A stretch of DNA of 64,000 nucleotides from Lutibacter maritimus (GTDB taxonomy: Bacteria > Bacteroidota > Bacteroidia > Flavobacteriales > Flavobacteriaceae). Below are positions 44,154 through 51,529 of the stretch, in pieces. A model generated the notes under the pieces. That model was not told the origin of the DNA and did no database searches. It saw only the letters and a program-made list of their open reading frames with translations. The position numbers and the translations under genes were made by a program. Each line of letters starts with the position of its first letter. Within the stretch, counting starts at the first letter, position 1. The stretch lies in assembly GCF_900116115.1 (NCBI RefSeq), contig NZ_FOZP01000005.1, positions 186,001 through 250,000 of the forward strand, given 5' to 3'.

Positions 44154-44717
44154 TTAAGCATTTGCAACTTGATTTTTGTGCTTGCCTTCGTTTATTTCTT
44201 CACTGAATTTAGCTATAAATGCAGGTAAATCATTAGGATTTCGGCTAGTGACTAATCCATTATCAACAACAACTTCTTTATCAACCCAATTAGCACCAGC
44301 ATTCATAACGTCTTGTTTAATACTTTCAAATGAAGTAACGGTTCTATTTAAGATTACTTTTGCACTGATTAATAACCAAGGTGCATGACAAATTGCAGCT
44401 ACTGGTTTTGAACTTTCAAAAAATGAATGAACAAAAGCTAAGGCTTTATCATCTCTACGCAAAATATCTGGATTTATAACTCCGCCTGGTAACAGCAATC
44501 CATTGTAATCTACCTCATTGGCATCTTCTAATTTTTTATCTACTGAAATACTTTTTCCCCAATTTCCATCATCCCAACTTTTAATTTCACCATTTTTATT
44601 TGAAATAATTTCAACGGTAGCTCCTTTTTCTTTTAATTTATTGTAAGGCTCAAATAGTTCCGATTTTTCGAATCCATCTGTTGCCATAATGGCTATTTTT
44701 TTATTTTTTAAACTCAT
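44154..44717 (-). CDS. DJ-1/PfpI family protein (type 1 glutamine amidotransferase-like)
   Basis: 187 residues. The nucleophile elbow is 'AAICHAPWLLISA' with C110 and H111; the supporting acid is E17 or nearby in 'DGFEKSEL'; 'LLLPGGVINPD' precedes it. This is the PfpI/YhbO/GSP18 branch, linked to protection from glyoxal and oxidative damage (deglycase activity has been claimed and disputed). Fits the stress island. Confidence 0.93.
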   Translation of the reverse strand: MSLKNKKIAIMATDGFEKSELFEPYNKLKEKGATVEIISNKNGEIKSWDDGNWGKSISVDKKLEDANEVDYNGLLLPGGVINPDILRRDDKALAFVHSFFESSKPVAAICHAPWLLISAKVILNRTVTSFESIKQDVMNAGANWVDKEVVVDNGLVTSRNPNDLPAFIAKFSEEINEGKHKNQVANA

Positions 44718-44828
44718 TTTATAGTTTTAAAATTTATAATTTGTTTTTAAAAACAAGATACTGTGGGAAATGGAGATGGTGTTGCTTTATAAATTATTTT
44801 ATTGACGCAAATAAAAAATAATGAGGAT

Positions 44829-46250
44829 TTATAATAATGGGCTAAAAAGTCTCGCCAAACCTTCTAAAATTTTATTGTAAAAAGGACGAGCATTGTGTTC
44901 TTCAATAGTTAAAATACTACCTTTTTCGCAATCTTTTAAGAAACTATTTGAAATTTTAACAGCAATTTTTTCGTCGTAAATTAAGGCGTTAGTTTCAAAA
45001 TTTTGTTCAAAACTTCTATGATCAAAATTACCTGAACCAACCGATACAATTTCTTTATCTGTAATAATCATTTTACTGTGTAAAAAATTACTACTTCTGT
45101 AAATTTCTATTCCAACTTGTAATAATTCTTGAAAATAAGATTGCATGCTGTATTTAGCTAATAATGAATCTGATTTTTCAGGGATTAATAACTTTATTTT
45201 TATGCCTCCTAAAGCAGCCATTTTAATACCTTCTAATAATGGTCTGTTTGGCATAAAATAAGGGTTTGCAATATATATGCAAGTATCAGCGATGTTAATT
45301 AAACTTAAATATTGATATAAAATAATTGAATAATCAGAATCTGGTTCACTGGCAACAATTTGAACTACAGAGTCTCCTTTTTCTTCAATTTTAGGAAGGT
45401 ATTTTTCTTGTAATAAACTTTCGTTATTAGCAGCAAAATAATAATCTTTTATAAAAACTTTATGTAAACTTTCTACAGCTGGACCCTCAATACATACATG
45501 TTCATCGTCCCAAATACCTAAATCTGATTGAGAGCTAATGTATTTATCACTTATATTTACACCACCTATAAAACCAATTTCTCCATCAATAATTATAATT
45601 TTTCGATGGTTTCTAAAATTTATTGCAAAAATTATAGAACCAAATTTAATGGGCATAATAGGATAAACTTTTACTCCGATATCTTTAAATTTTTTGATGG
45701 ATTTTCGTTTTAACTCAAAGCTTCCTATTGCATCATAAATCATTCTAACTTCAACACTTTCTTCAATTTTATTTTTAAATATTTGGTATAATTCTTCTAA
45801 AATTTTACAATCTTCAAGAATATAAAATTCAACATGAATAAATTTTTTAGCGGTTTTAAGTTTTTCAAAAATGGTTTTATAAGCCTGTGTACCACTGTTT
45901 AAAACGGTAACTTTATTTCCACCAATTGCCTGAAAGTGTGAACTGTTTTTTAATAAAGATGCTAATTTTCTATTTTTTGGAGATTTAAATAATACTTGAT
46001 TTTCTGAAACGCTATTTTTTAAGTGTTTCTGATCATACATTCTTCGTTGTAAAGCGCGTTTTAAAGTATAAATTTTAAATTCTCTTCTATTTACGCCAAA
46101 TAAAATGTAAGTAATTGCACCAGCATAGGGAACAAATATAATAACTAATATCCAACCTAAAGATCGAGATGGGTTTGAGCCATACAAAATGATACTACCA
46201 ATTGTAATAAATGCAGTAATAATATAAATTATTAAAAGGGTAGTTAGCAT
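44829..46250 (-). CDS. cls: Cardiolipin synthase, phospholipase D type
   Basis: 473 residues: two N-terminal membrane helices (1-22, 32-52), then two phospholipase D domains with HKD motifs H215-x-K217-x4-D222 ('HRKIIIID') and H391-x-K393-x4-D398 ('HSKMIITD'). Joins two phosphatidylglycerols into cardiolipin at the inner membrane. Length is normal for ClsA-type enzymes. 44 bp downstream of the small 46295 gene. Cardiolipin rises in osmotic stress and stationary phase, in keeping with its neighbours. Confidence 0.95.
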   Translation of the reverse strand: MLTTLLIIYIITAFITIGSIILYGSNPSRSLGWILVIIFVPYAGAITYILFGVNRREFKIYTLKRALQRRMYDQKHLKNSVSENQVLFKSPKNRKLASLLKNSSHFQAIGGNKVTVLNSGTQAYKTIFEKLKTAKKFIHVEFYILEDCKILEELYQIFKNKIEESVEVRMIYDAIGSFELKRKSIKKFKDIGVKVYPIMPIKFGSIIFAINFRNHRKIIIIDGEIGFIGGVNISDKYISSQSDLGIWDDEHVCIEGPAVESLHKVFIKDYYFAANNESLLQEKYLPKIEEKGDSVVQIVASEPDSDYSIILYQYLSLINIADTCIYIANPYFMPNRPLLEGIKMAALGGIKIKLLIPEKSDSLLAKYSMQSYFQELLQVGIEIYRSSNFLHSKMIITDKEIVSVGSGNFDHRSFEQNFETNALIYDEKIAVKISNSFLKDCEKGSILTIEEHNARPFYNKILEGLARLFSPLL

Positions 46251-46294
46251 AAATTTTAGTTAAACCTTAAGTCGGAATTGAAAGATACAATATT

Positions 46295-46621
46295 TTATTG
46301 ATTATCGATATTGACTTTATTTGAACAATTCTCTTTAGGAATCATTGCAAAAAATTCTGCTAAAGATGTAGCATTAGCTGCACCGTAAGGGACTAAGACT
46401 GTTCCTCTGGAATTGTTTTTATCTTCAATTACATATAAAATTGACATATCCGATGGATTGCTCATACCTTCAAATCTGTGTTCTGCAACAATAAAAATAT
46501 CTTCAGGTTTATATTCTTTTTTAGATTTTAAATCAATTAAGTTTTCACCTCTAATTTGATAATCAGTTACATATCCCTTTTGTTGATATTGTTTAATATA
46601 ATATTTTTCACTTTTGTTCAT
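46295..46621 (-). CDS. Small conserved protein of unknown function
   Basis: 108 residues. The pattern 'KGYVTDYQIRGENLIDLKSK', 'PEDIFIVAEHRFEGMSNPSD' and 'LYVIEDKNNSRGTVLVPYGA' belongs to a short Bacteroidota family that databases often label phosphoribosylpyrophosphate synthetase. The label must be wrong: the protein is a third of the size of Prs and lacks its binding loops. Real function unknown. Probably cotranscribed with cls. Confidence 0.75.
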   Translation of the reverse strand: MNKSEKYYIKQYQQKGYVTDYQIRGENLIDLKSKKEYKPEDIFIVAEHRFEGMSNPSDMSILYVIEDKNNSRGTVLVPYGAANATSLAEFFAMIPKENCSNKVNIDNQ

Positions 46622-46660
46622 GATGATGCTATTTAAATTAATAAAATTAAATATTATAAA

Positions 46661-46727
46661 GGTTATTATTTCTTTAAAACAATATTAACCGTAACGATTC
46701 TATTATTGATTCATTAAAATAATAACC
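46661..46727. repeat. Inverted repeat between two leftward genes
   Basis: An 11-bp perfect inverted repeat, GGTTATTATTT (46661-46671) with its complement (46717-46727), 45 bp apart. It lies downstream of the MscS gene and upstream of the 46295 gene; it could be an operator pair or a long weak hairpin. Confidence 0.35.
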
Positions 46728-46741
46728 CAAATAACTGTTGC

Positions 46742-47632
46742 TTACTTAACTGTGGAAAGTTCTTTATCGCCATATTTTAAATTTGGAATATTTAATGTTC
46801 TGATAGGGAAAGGAATGTTAATGTTATTTGCATCAAAAGCTTTTTTTAATTGTATAATTGCTTCCGTTTTTGATTTAGCAACTTCTAGGCCCGATGTAGA
46901 GTTAATCCAATATCTTAATTCAAAATTAATAGCACTATCACCAAATTCTCTATATAAAAATAACACTTCATCTGTTTTTTTTACAGCATCAAAATTGTTA
47001 GTAATGGTTTCAATAGCTAGTTTTTTTACAAACTCTAAATCAGATTCATATCCAACGCCACAGTTAAGTATAACCCTCGATTTTTTTGTTTTCGAATAAT
47101 TTTTGATAGGATTTTCAACCACTTGTTTATTAGGAATATACACTAAGTTATTGTCAACTTGCTTTAATGTAACAGATCTTAAATCAATATTTGTAATTTC
47201 TCCTTCATAATCATTACTTTCAATCCAATCTCCTATTTTTACAAATTTTATATAGGATAAAATTATACCCGAATATGTGTTTGCCAAGGCACCTTGTAAA
47301 GCTAAACCAACTGCCAAACCGGCTACACCAGCACCTGCTAATAATGTATTTAATGTTTTACTTAAATCTAAAATTCCTAAAATTAAAAACAGTCCTAATA
47401 AAATAGTTATTATTGCCATTAATTTTGCAATAACCTCTTTCATAGATTTTTGTAATTTACCTTTATCTAAAATTCTAAGTGTTAATTTATTTACATATTT
47501 TGAAATAAAAATTACTGCTATAAAAACGATAATAGCAATTAAAATATTGGGGATATTAATAATTATAGCGTCTAACCACGACATTAATTTGTCTAGCATT
47601 TTAGCCCATGCTTCTAAAAATTGATTTTTCAT
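46742..47632 (-). CDS. MscS family mechanosensitive ion channel
   Basis: 296 residues with the same plan as the channel at 37641: three membrane helices, TM3 'AGAGVAGLAVGLALQGALAN', the MscS beta domain ('KIGDWIESNDYEGEITNIDL', 'LVYIPNKQVVENP') and a C-terminal cage domain ending in the shared 'NINIPFPIRTLNI'. The two are diverged paralogs, not a recent duplication. Releases solutes on osmotic downshock. Downstream of the YtxH operon terminator. Confidence 0.95.
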   Translation of the reverse strand: MKNQFLEAWAKMLDKLMSWLDAIIINIPNILIAIIVFIAVIFISKYVNKLTLRILDKGKLQKSMKEVIAKLMAIITILLGLFLILGILDLSKTLNTLLAGAGVAGLAVGLALQGALANTYSGIILSYIKFVKIGDWIESNDYEGEITNIDLRSVTLKQVDNNLVYIPNKQVVENPIKNYSKTKKSRVILNCGVGYESDLEFVKKLAIETITNNFDAVKKTDEVLFLYREFGDSAINFELRYWINSTSGLEVAKSKTEAIIQLKKAFDANNINIPFPIRTLNIPNLKYGDKELSTVK

Positions 47633-47751
47633 TTTTTTGTTTTTAAATTAGTTAAGTAAATAATAGCAGTAAGTATGTTAAAACAGGTGTTGATTTAATA
47701 AAATTATTAATTCAAATAAAAACTACTTACTAATGGTTTTATAAAATAAAA

Positions 47752-47786
47752 AGGCTGCCTAAATTTTATAAAATTTTAAGCAGCCT
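47752..47786 (-). terminator. Terminator of the YtxH operon
   Basis: Stem AGGCTGC/GCAGCCT (47752-47758 with 47780-47786), extended by inner AT pairs with mismatches, and followed on the minus strand by a T run. Confidence 0.8.
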
Positions 47787-47820
47787 AAACTAACTAACCA
47801 AACTAGTTTTTTTTTTGAAC

Positions 47821-48024
47821 TTATTTGTTAAATATCTTTTTTAATAATAAGAGTATTCCAAACTTTTTAATGCTACTTAAAATTGTTGGTATCCAATTGT
47901 AAGGAGAAAAACTTTCTTGTACTTCATTACTAGAATGTTTAATTTCTTCCCAAGCAATTTTTCGCTCAAGATTAAGTCTTTTAACATCAAAGTCAATTTC
48001 TTCAAATGAATTATAAATTCTCAT
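47821..48024 (-). CDS. Hypothetical small protein, end of YtxH operon
   Basis: 67 residues: a charged helical start 'FEEIDFDVKRLNLERKIAWE' and a short hydrophobic C-terminal stretch 'SIKKFGILLLLKKIFNK' that may touch the membrane. No domain recognised. It follows the holin-like gene by 12 bp. Small proteins in this third position are usual in YtxH/holin-like operons of Flavobacteria. Confidence 0.7.
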   Translation of the reverse strand: MRIYNSFEEIDFDVKRLNLERKIAWEEIKHSSNEVQESFSPYNWIPTILSSIKKFGILLLLKKIFNK

Positions 48025-48036
48025 TGTATATATTTT

Positions 48037-48384
48037 TTAATCGAAAAACGATTTTGAAAACTTGTTAAGTATCGTTTTGTCAATGCGTTTTCTTAAAGCA
48101 TAAGGTATTAATCCAAATAGTATCAATGTAAGTCCTACAATTAATATTCCTAAAGAAATACTTTCTAAAAGATTTCCTAAAGCAATAGCTGCCGCAATTG
48201 CTAAGAATATTAAACCTAAAAATAAAAATACCCCAACTAAGGCTAATTTTATTATTTGGCTGAAGGACAGCGACAATAACTGGAAAATTTTTAATTTATA
48301 ATACGCATGCGTATATTTAATATAATCTTCTCCAGATTTAACCACATTTGTAGTTGATTCATTTATGGATTCAAAAATATTCAT
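48037..48384 (-). CDS. Holin-like/YqjE-type membrane protein
   Basis: 115 residues with a helical, polar first third and two membrane helices (about 45-68 and 74-95), the layout of the phage-holin superfamily III / YqjE proteins ('LALVGVFLFLGLIFLAIAAA'). No phage genes are near, so this is a chromosomal stress version rather than a lysis protein. Its ATG shares one base with the YtxH stop codon (TAATG), indicating coupled translation. Confidence 0.8.
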   Translation of the reverse strand: MNIFESINESTTNVVKSGEDYIKYTHAYYKLKIFQLLSLSFSQIIKLALVGVFLFLGLIFLAIAAAIALGNLLESISLGILIVGLTLILFGLIPYALRKRIDKTILNKFSKSFFD

Positions 48385-48713
48385 TAGGCTTTTTGATATT
48401 TTTTATTTTGTTTTTTTAATTCGGCTAATTTCTTTTCTAATGTAGTAATTACATCTTCTGTTTTGTAACTAACATCAGAAACTATAGACTCAACTTGATC
48501 TTCTAATGATACTTTTTTCTCACTAGCAGCTTTCATAACAGTATCTTTAATCTCTGAAGCTTTTTCTACAATAGTATCTTTATAATCTATTGCTCCATCG
48601 GCAATTTTTTTTCTTGTATTAACTCCTTTATCAGGTGCATAAAGAATTCCTATTGCTGCCCCAGCGATTGCTCCTGTTAATATTCCTAATAATGTATTTG
48701 ATGTGTTGCTCAT
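48384..48713 (-). CDS. YtxH domain protein
   Basis: 109 residues: one membrane helix with the small-residue pattern 'LLGILTGAIAGAAIGILYAP' followed by 'DKGVNTRKKIADGA', the exact YtxH (gas-vesicle-protein-like) signature, then a long coiled coil. General-stress protein of unknown action. First gene of a three-gene operon (YtxH, holin-like, 67-residue protein). A 10-bp inverted repeat lies 80 bp upstream. Confidence 0.93.
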   Translation of the reverse strand: MSNTSNTLLGILTGAIAGAAIGILYAPDKGVNTRKKIADGAIDYKDTIVEKASEIKDTVMKAASEKKVSLEDQVESIVSDVSYKTEDVITTLEKKLAELKKQNKKYQKA

Positions 48714-48793
48714 TGTTTTTTGTATTTTAAAGGTTAAAATTTTAATTTTTATAATAAATATGTCTCATTTATTTATAACAAAGTACTTGAAAA

Positions 48794-48823
48794 TTAATTG
48801 ATTACTTTAATTCAATCAATTAA
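48794..48823. promoter_or_regulatory. Inverted repeat upstream of the YtxH operon
   Basis: TTAATTGATT (48794-48803) and its perfect complement (48814-48823) with a 10-bp gap. Just in front of a near-consensus minus-7 element on the minus strand (TACTTTG, 48785-48779, one base short between its halves). Could be an operator of the stress operon; the binding protein is unknown. Confidence 0.4.
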
Positions 48824-48901
48824 ATAATTGACTTAAACGGTTTTAATTTGATAATCTAATTTGTGGTTTAAAGTTTAAATTTTTAAAGAATTTCATTTAT
48901 G

Positions 48902-49396
48902 CTATTTTTTAGTATCTAAAGCTTTTCGATTTATCTTATTTTCTGCAATTTTATTTAGTGTAATATTTAAATTGTATTCTTCATCTAACGTTTCTTGTAA
49001 TTTTTCTGAAATTTCTTTAAGTCCTAATTCTTTAGCGTATCTAACAGCTGTTCCGTACCTTGAAATTTCATAATGTATAATAGATTGTGCAATAGCTATT
49101 AATCCTGCATCTAACACTTCATTAGTTGCCGCTTGTTTAATAAATTTTTCAGCTTCTTTTATAATTCCGTTTATTGCAAGACACTTTTTGCCAGATGGTG
49201 ATATATTTATTTCTCTGCAAATAACTTCAAGTCTACTTTTTTGTTTTTTAGATTCATCGAAATGGTTCTCAATTATTTTTGTTAATTTTTTATCATTAAT
49301 AGTTTTAGCCATTTCTTGTAGTGCTATTAATAATTGCGTTTCAGCACTAAATAAATTTTTTATTTGATATTTAAATAAATCTTCTAATGTTTTCAT
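48902..49396 (-). CDS. DUF892 (YciF-like) ferritin-like protein
   Basis: 164 residues of four helices with the family motifs 'LEDLFKYQIKNLFSAETQLL', 'HFDESKKQKSRLEVICREI', 'AQSIIHYEISRYGTAVRYAK' and 'LDEEYNLNITLNKIAE'. Conserved E and H residues (E19-like, E-H pairs) could bind two metals. YciF is induced by osmotic and envelope stress. One gene upstream of the YtxH operon, same strand, but 190 bp apart. Confidence 0.92.
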   Translation of the reverse strand: MKTLEDLFKYQIKNLFSAETQLLIALQEMAKTINDKKLTKIIENHFDESKKQKSRLEVICREINISPSGKKCLAINGIIKEAEKFIKQAATNEVLDAGLIAIAQSIIHYEISRYGTAVRYAKELGLKEISEKLQETLDEEYNLNITLNKIAENKINRKALDTKK

Positions 49397-49484
49397 ATAT
49401 GATTTTATAGTTTTTAACTAACCTAAAATATTAGTTTTTTGTGTTGCAACTTAAAATGATTCCTAATAGTATTGCTACTTTAAA

Positions 49485-49976
49485 TTACTGTTTTTCAGAT
49501 GATTTTAAGCGCTTTATCATTGCTTTCATTTCTTTAATTTCTTTTTGTTGTGTTTCAATAATTCCTTCAGCTAATTTTTTCACTTCAGGATCTTTTATAG
49601 CTGCTCGTTTACTTGTAAGTATTGCAATAGAGTGATGTGGAATCATTGCTTCCATCCATAAAACATCTCCAATAATAGGGCTTTGTGATCTCACTAAAAC
49701 TAAAGAACTTGTAAAAAGCAAGATACTTCCCAACAAAATTGCCAAATTCTTTTTCCTGTTTTTATACATTTTTCTCATAAAAATGAACATAATAAGTGCC
49801 ATTGCGGCAATACCCATACAAGACATATAAAAACGTGTTAAGCTAAAATAAACGTGGTCTATGGTATACGTATTAAAGTACATTGTTATATACATGGCAA
49901 TAAATGATGCAATTAGCATTAAAATAAATGTAGTATAATTGTTGTTTTTCTTTTTGTGTGTGTTTGAATTTTCCAT
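49485..49976 (-). CDS. DUF305 family membrane protein
   Basis: 163 residues from the Met at 49976, preferred over the in-frame ATG at 50027 because the latter overlaps the preceding gene and adds no feature. Three membrane helices (about 18-35, 48-66, 78-97), then the DUF305 core 'WMEAMIPHHSIAILTSKRAA' and 'VKKLAEGIIETQQKEIKEMK'. The MIPHH motif is the family hallmark; related proteins bind copper. 34 bp downstream of the OMP-type gene. Confidence 0.9.
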   Translation of the reverse strand: MENSNTHKKKNNNYTTFILMLIASFIAMYITMYFNTYTIDHVYFSLTRFYMSCMGIAAMALIMFIFMRKMYKNRKKNLAILLGSILLFTSSLVLVRSQSPIIGDVLWMEAMIPHHSIAILTSKRAAIKDPEVKKLAEGIIETQQKEIKEMKAMIKRLKSSEKQ

Positions 49977-50010
49977 TTTCTTTTTGTTTAAAATATTCAC
50001 ATGAGTGTAA

Positions 50011-50562
50011 TTACAAATCGAATACATATGCTAACCGAATTAGTAACTGATCTAATCCATTATCTACTTTATTATCTTTTGTAATTGGAAAATCTTTTAA
50101 AAATTGATAGTGTAAACTAATATCAACATACTTAGTTGCAAAGCCAATAGAAGGTGAGAAAAACACGGTATTATTATCGTATTCTTTTGTGGTTGAAAAC
50201 GCGCCTCCTAATTCTCCCATTACATAAAATTCATTTTTAAAAATGAACGATTTGTATCCAACTTTTACAGGGATATATCCAAAATTAATTCCATTATCTT
50301 TTAGATATAAATTACTATAACCAGCTGTTAAACATAAAGCATATGTTTCTGATATTCGATATTGAAGTCTAACATCACTACCAAGGTTAAAGTTGTATGG
50401 ATCGTTTAATGGTAATCCTGAATTAACACCAACAGCTAATTTAAAGTTTCTATTGTATGTGTCAACGTTTTCTTGTGCTACTATAAAGTTGGCATAAAAG
50501 AAAATACATAATACAGTAAAAATTTTTGTCATTTTTTTAAAGATTGTATTATGCGTTTTCAT
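50011..50562 (-). CDS. Outer-membrane beta-barrel protein
   Basis: 183 residues if started at 50562; the Met at 50532 ('MTKIFTVLCIFFYANFIVAQ') gives a cleaner signal peptide and may be the true start. Mature strands 'NFKLAVGVNSGLPLND', 'VRLQYRISETYALCLTAGYS', 'FVMGELGGAFSTT'-like segments and the end 'LLIRLAYVFDL' indicate a small barrel. Probably cotranscribed with the DUF305 gene. Confidence 0.8.
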   Translation of the reverse strand: MKTHNTIFKKMTKIFTVLCIFFYANFIVAQENVDTYNRNFKLAVGVNSGLPLNDPYNFNLGSDVRLQYRISETYALCLTAGYSNLYLKDNGINFGYIPVKVGYKSFIFKNEFYVMGELGGAFSTTKEYDNNTVFFSPSIGFATKYVDISLHYQFLKDFPITKDNKVDNGLDQLLIRLAYVFDL

Positions 50563-50719
50563 TAGTATTGTTCAATGGTTTTAATTGTATGTTACAATAT
50601 TACGACAGGTATTAGGTTCGTATATTATAATATATTTTGAATGTTTTATAGAATTTCCATTTATGTTGTTGAATTTTGATTTTAAGAATTCATAGGAATC
50701 ATAAATAATTAGATAAAAA

Positions 50720-50742
50720 AAGGTTAGCAATTTGCTAACCTT
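50720..50742 (-). terminator. Terminator after SYLF gene
   Basis: Stem GGTTAGCAA/TTGCTAACC (50722-50730 with 50732-50740, extended by AA/TT), running into a T run on the minus strand. Confidence 0.75.
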
Positions 50743-50767
50743 CTTATAATTTATAAGTGTTTAATAT

Positions 50768-51298
50768 TTAAAAAGCGTGGTATTCAAATTTTTGTCCACC
50801 AATTGAAGCATCAACCATTAGTCCAGCTTTCGGTAAAGCAAAAACCATCACACCATCTGTATAATTTGCATTTTCTGATTTTCCTTCTTCCGCGATAACT
50901 GCAGAAGCTTCTGCAGCAAGTTCATAATTTCCTTGTTTAAATCTTGCTAACGCTGCATCGGTTTCAAAAAAGATAACTTCAATTACTGCTTGTCCACCTG
51001 CTTGCAGTCCAATGTTTAATTTTTTTAAGGAGGTCATACCAACGGGTACTCCATTTTCATAAACAACACCATTACCACTAGCGCCACCAACAATAAGTCC
51101 ACCTTTTCCAACATTTGGAAATATAGCATAACCTGAAGCATTGCTAAAGAATTTTTCCAATCCTAAATCTTTTGCCATCAAGGTAGTTTTAGCTTTTTGG
51201 GCATCTGCCATTATTTCGCTGTCTTTACTGTTTTGAGCAGCCACTCCAACTGTAATTAGCAAAAGAGCAACTACCATCATATTTTTTAAAGTTTTCAT
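50768..51298 (-). CDS. SYLF (YSC84-type) lipid-binding domain protein
   Basis: 176 residues: signal peptide (1-21, ending VAAQ), then the SYLF domain 'NASGYAIFPNVGKGGLIVGG', 'SGNGVVYENGVPVGM', 'LQAGGQAVIEVIFFETDAAL' and 'AKAGLMVDASIGGQKFEY'-like end (FEYHAF). SYLF domains bind phosphoinositides in eukaryotes and are exported in Bacteria, role unknown, probably envelope. Strong minus-7 box and a long inverted repeat precede it. Confidence 0.93.
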   Translation of the reverse strand: MKTLKNMMVVALLLITVGVAAQNSKDSEIMADAQKAKTTLMAKDLGLEKFFSNASGYAIFPNVGKGGLIVGGASGNGVVYENGVPVGMTSLKKLNIGLQAGGQAVIEVIFFETDAALARFKQGNYELAAEASAVIAEEGKSENANYTDGVMVFALPKAGLMVDASIGGQKFEYHAF

Positions 51299-51330
51299 AA
51301 TTTTTGTATTTTTTTAGTATTAATGTATAT

Positions 51331-51397
51331 CAAAAATATAGAAAGTCTTTTTTCAGTGTTACCACTATTAATTGAATTATTAACTCAAATAATAGTG
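51331..51397 (-). promoter_or_regulatory. Promoter and operator of the SYLF gene
   Basis: Minus-7 element TATTTTTG on the minus strand (51338-51331), full match, no minus-33 TTTG. A long inverted repeat at 51363-51397 pairs CACTATTA with TAATAGTG and TTGA with TCAA (12 of 13 positions), centred about 56 bp before the expected start. Confidence 0.55.
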
Positions 51398-51529
51398 TTA
51401 TTGAGAATTGATTTAGGATGCTATTAAATTGATGTACTTTTGTTAAAGTACCTAAATCACTTAACTCAATAATATAAAATATAGTATAAGTTTGTACTAT
51501 TTCCTAGTTTAAAAGAAATTTTTAATGGT

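Noticed and set aside
37641-47632. Recent segmental duplication indicated by two MscS genes
   Set aside because: The two proteins are well diverged and their neighbours are unrelated.
48037-48384. Prophage remnant because of the holin-like protein
   Set aside because: It belongs to a standard YtxH stress operon; there are no other phage genes, integrase or attachment sites.
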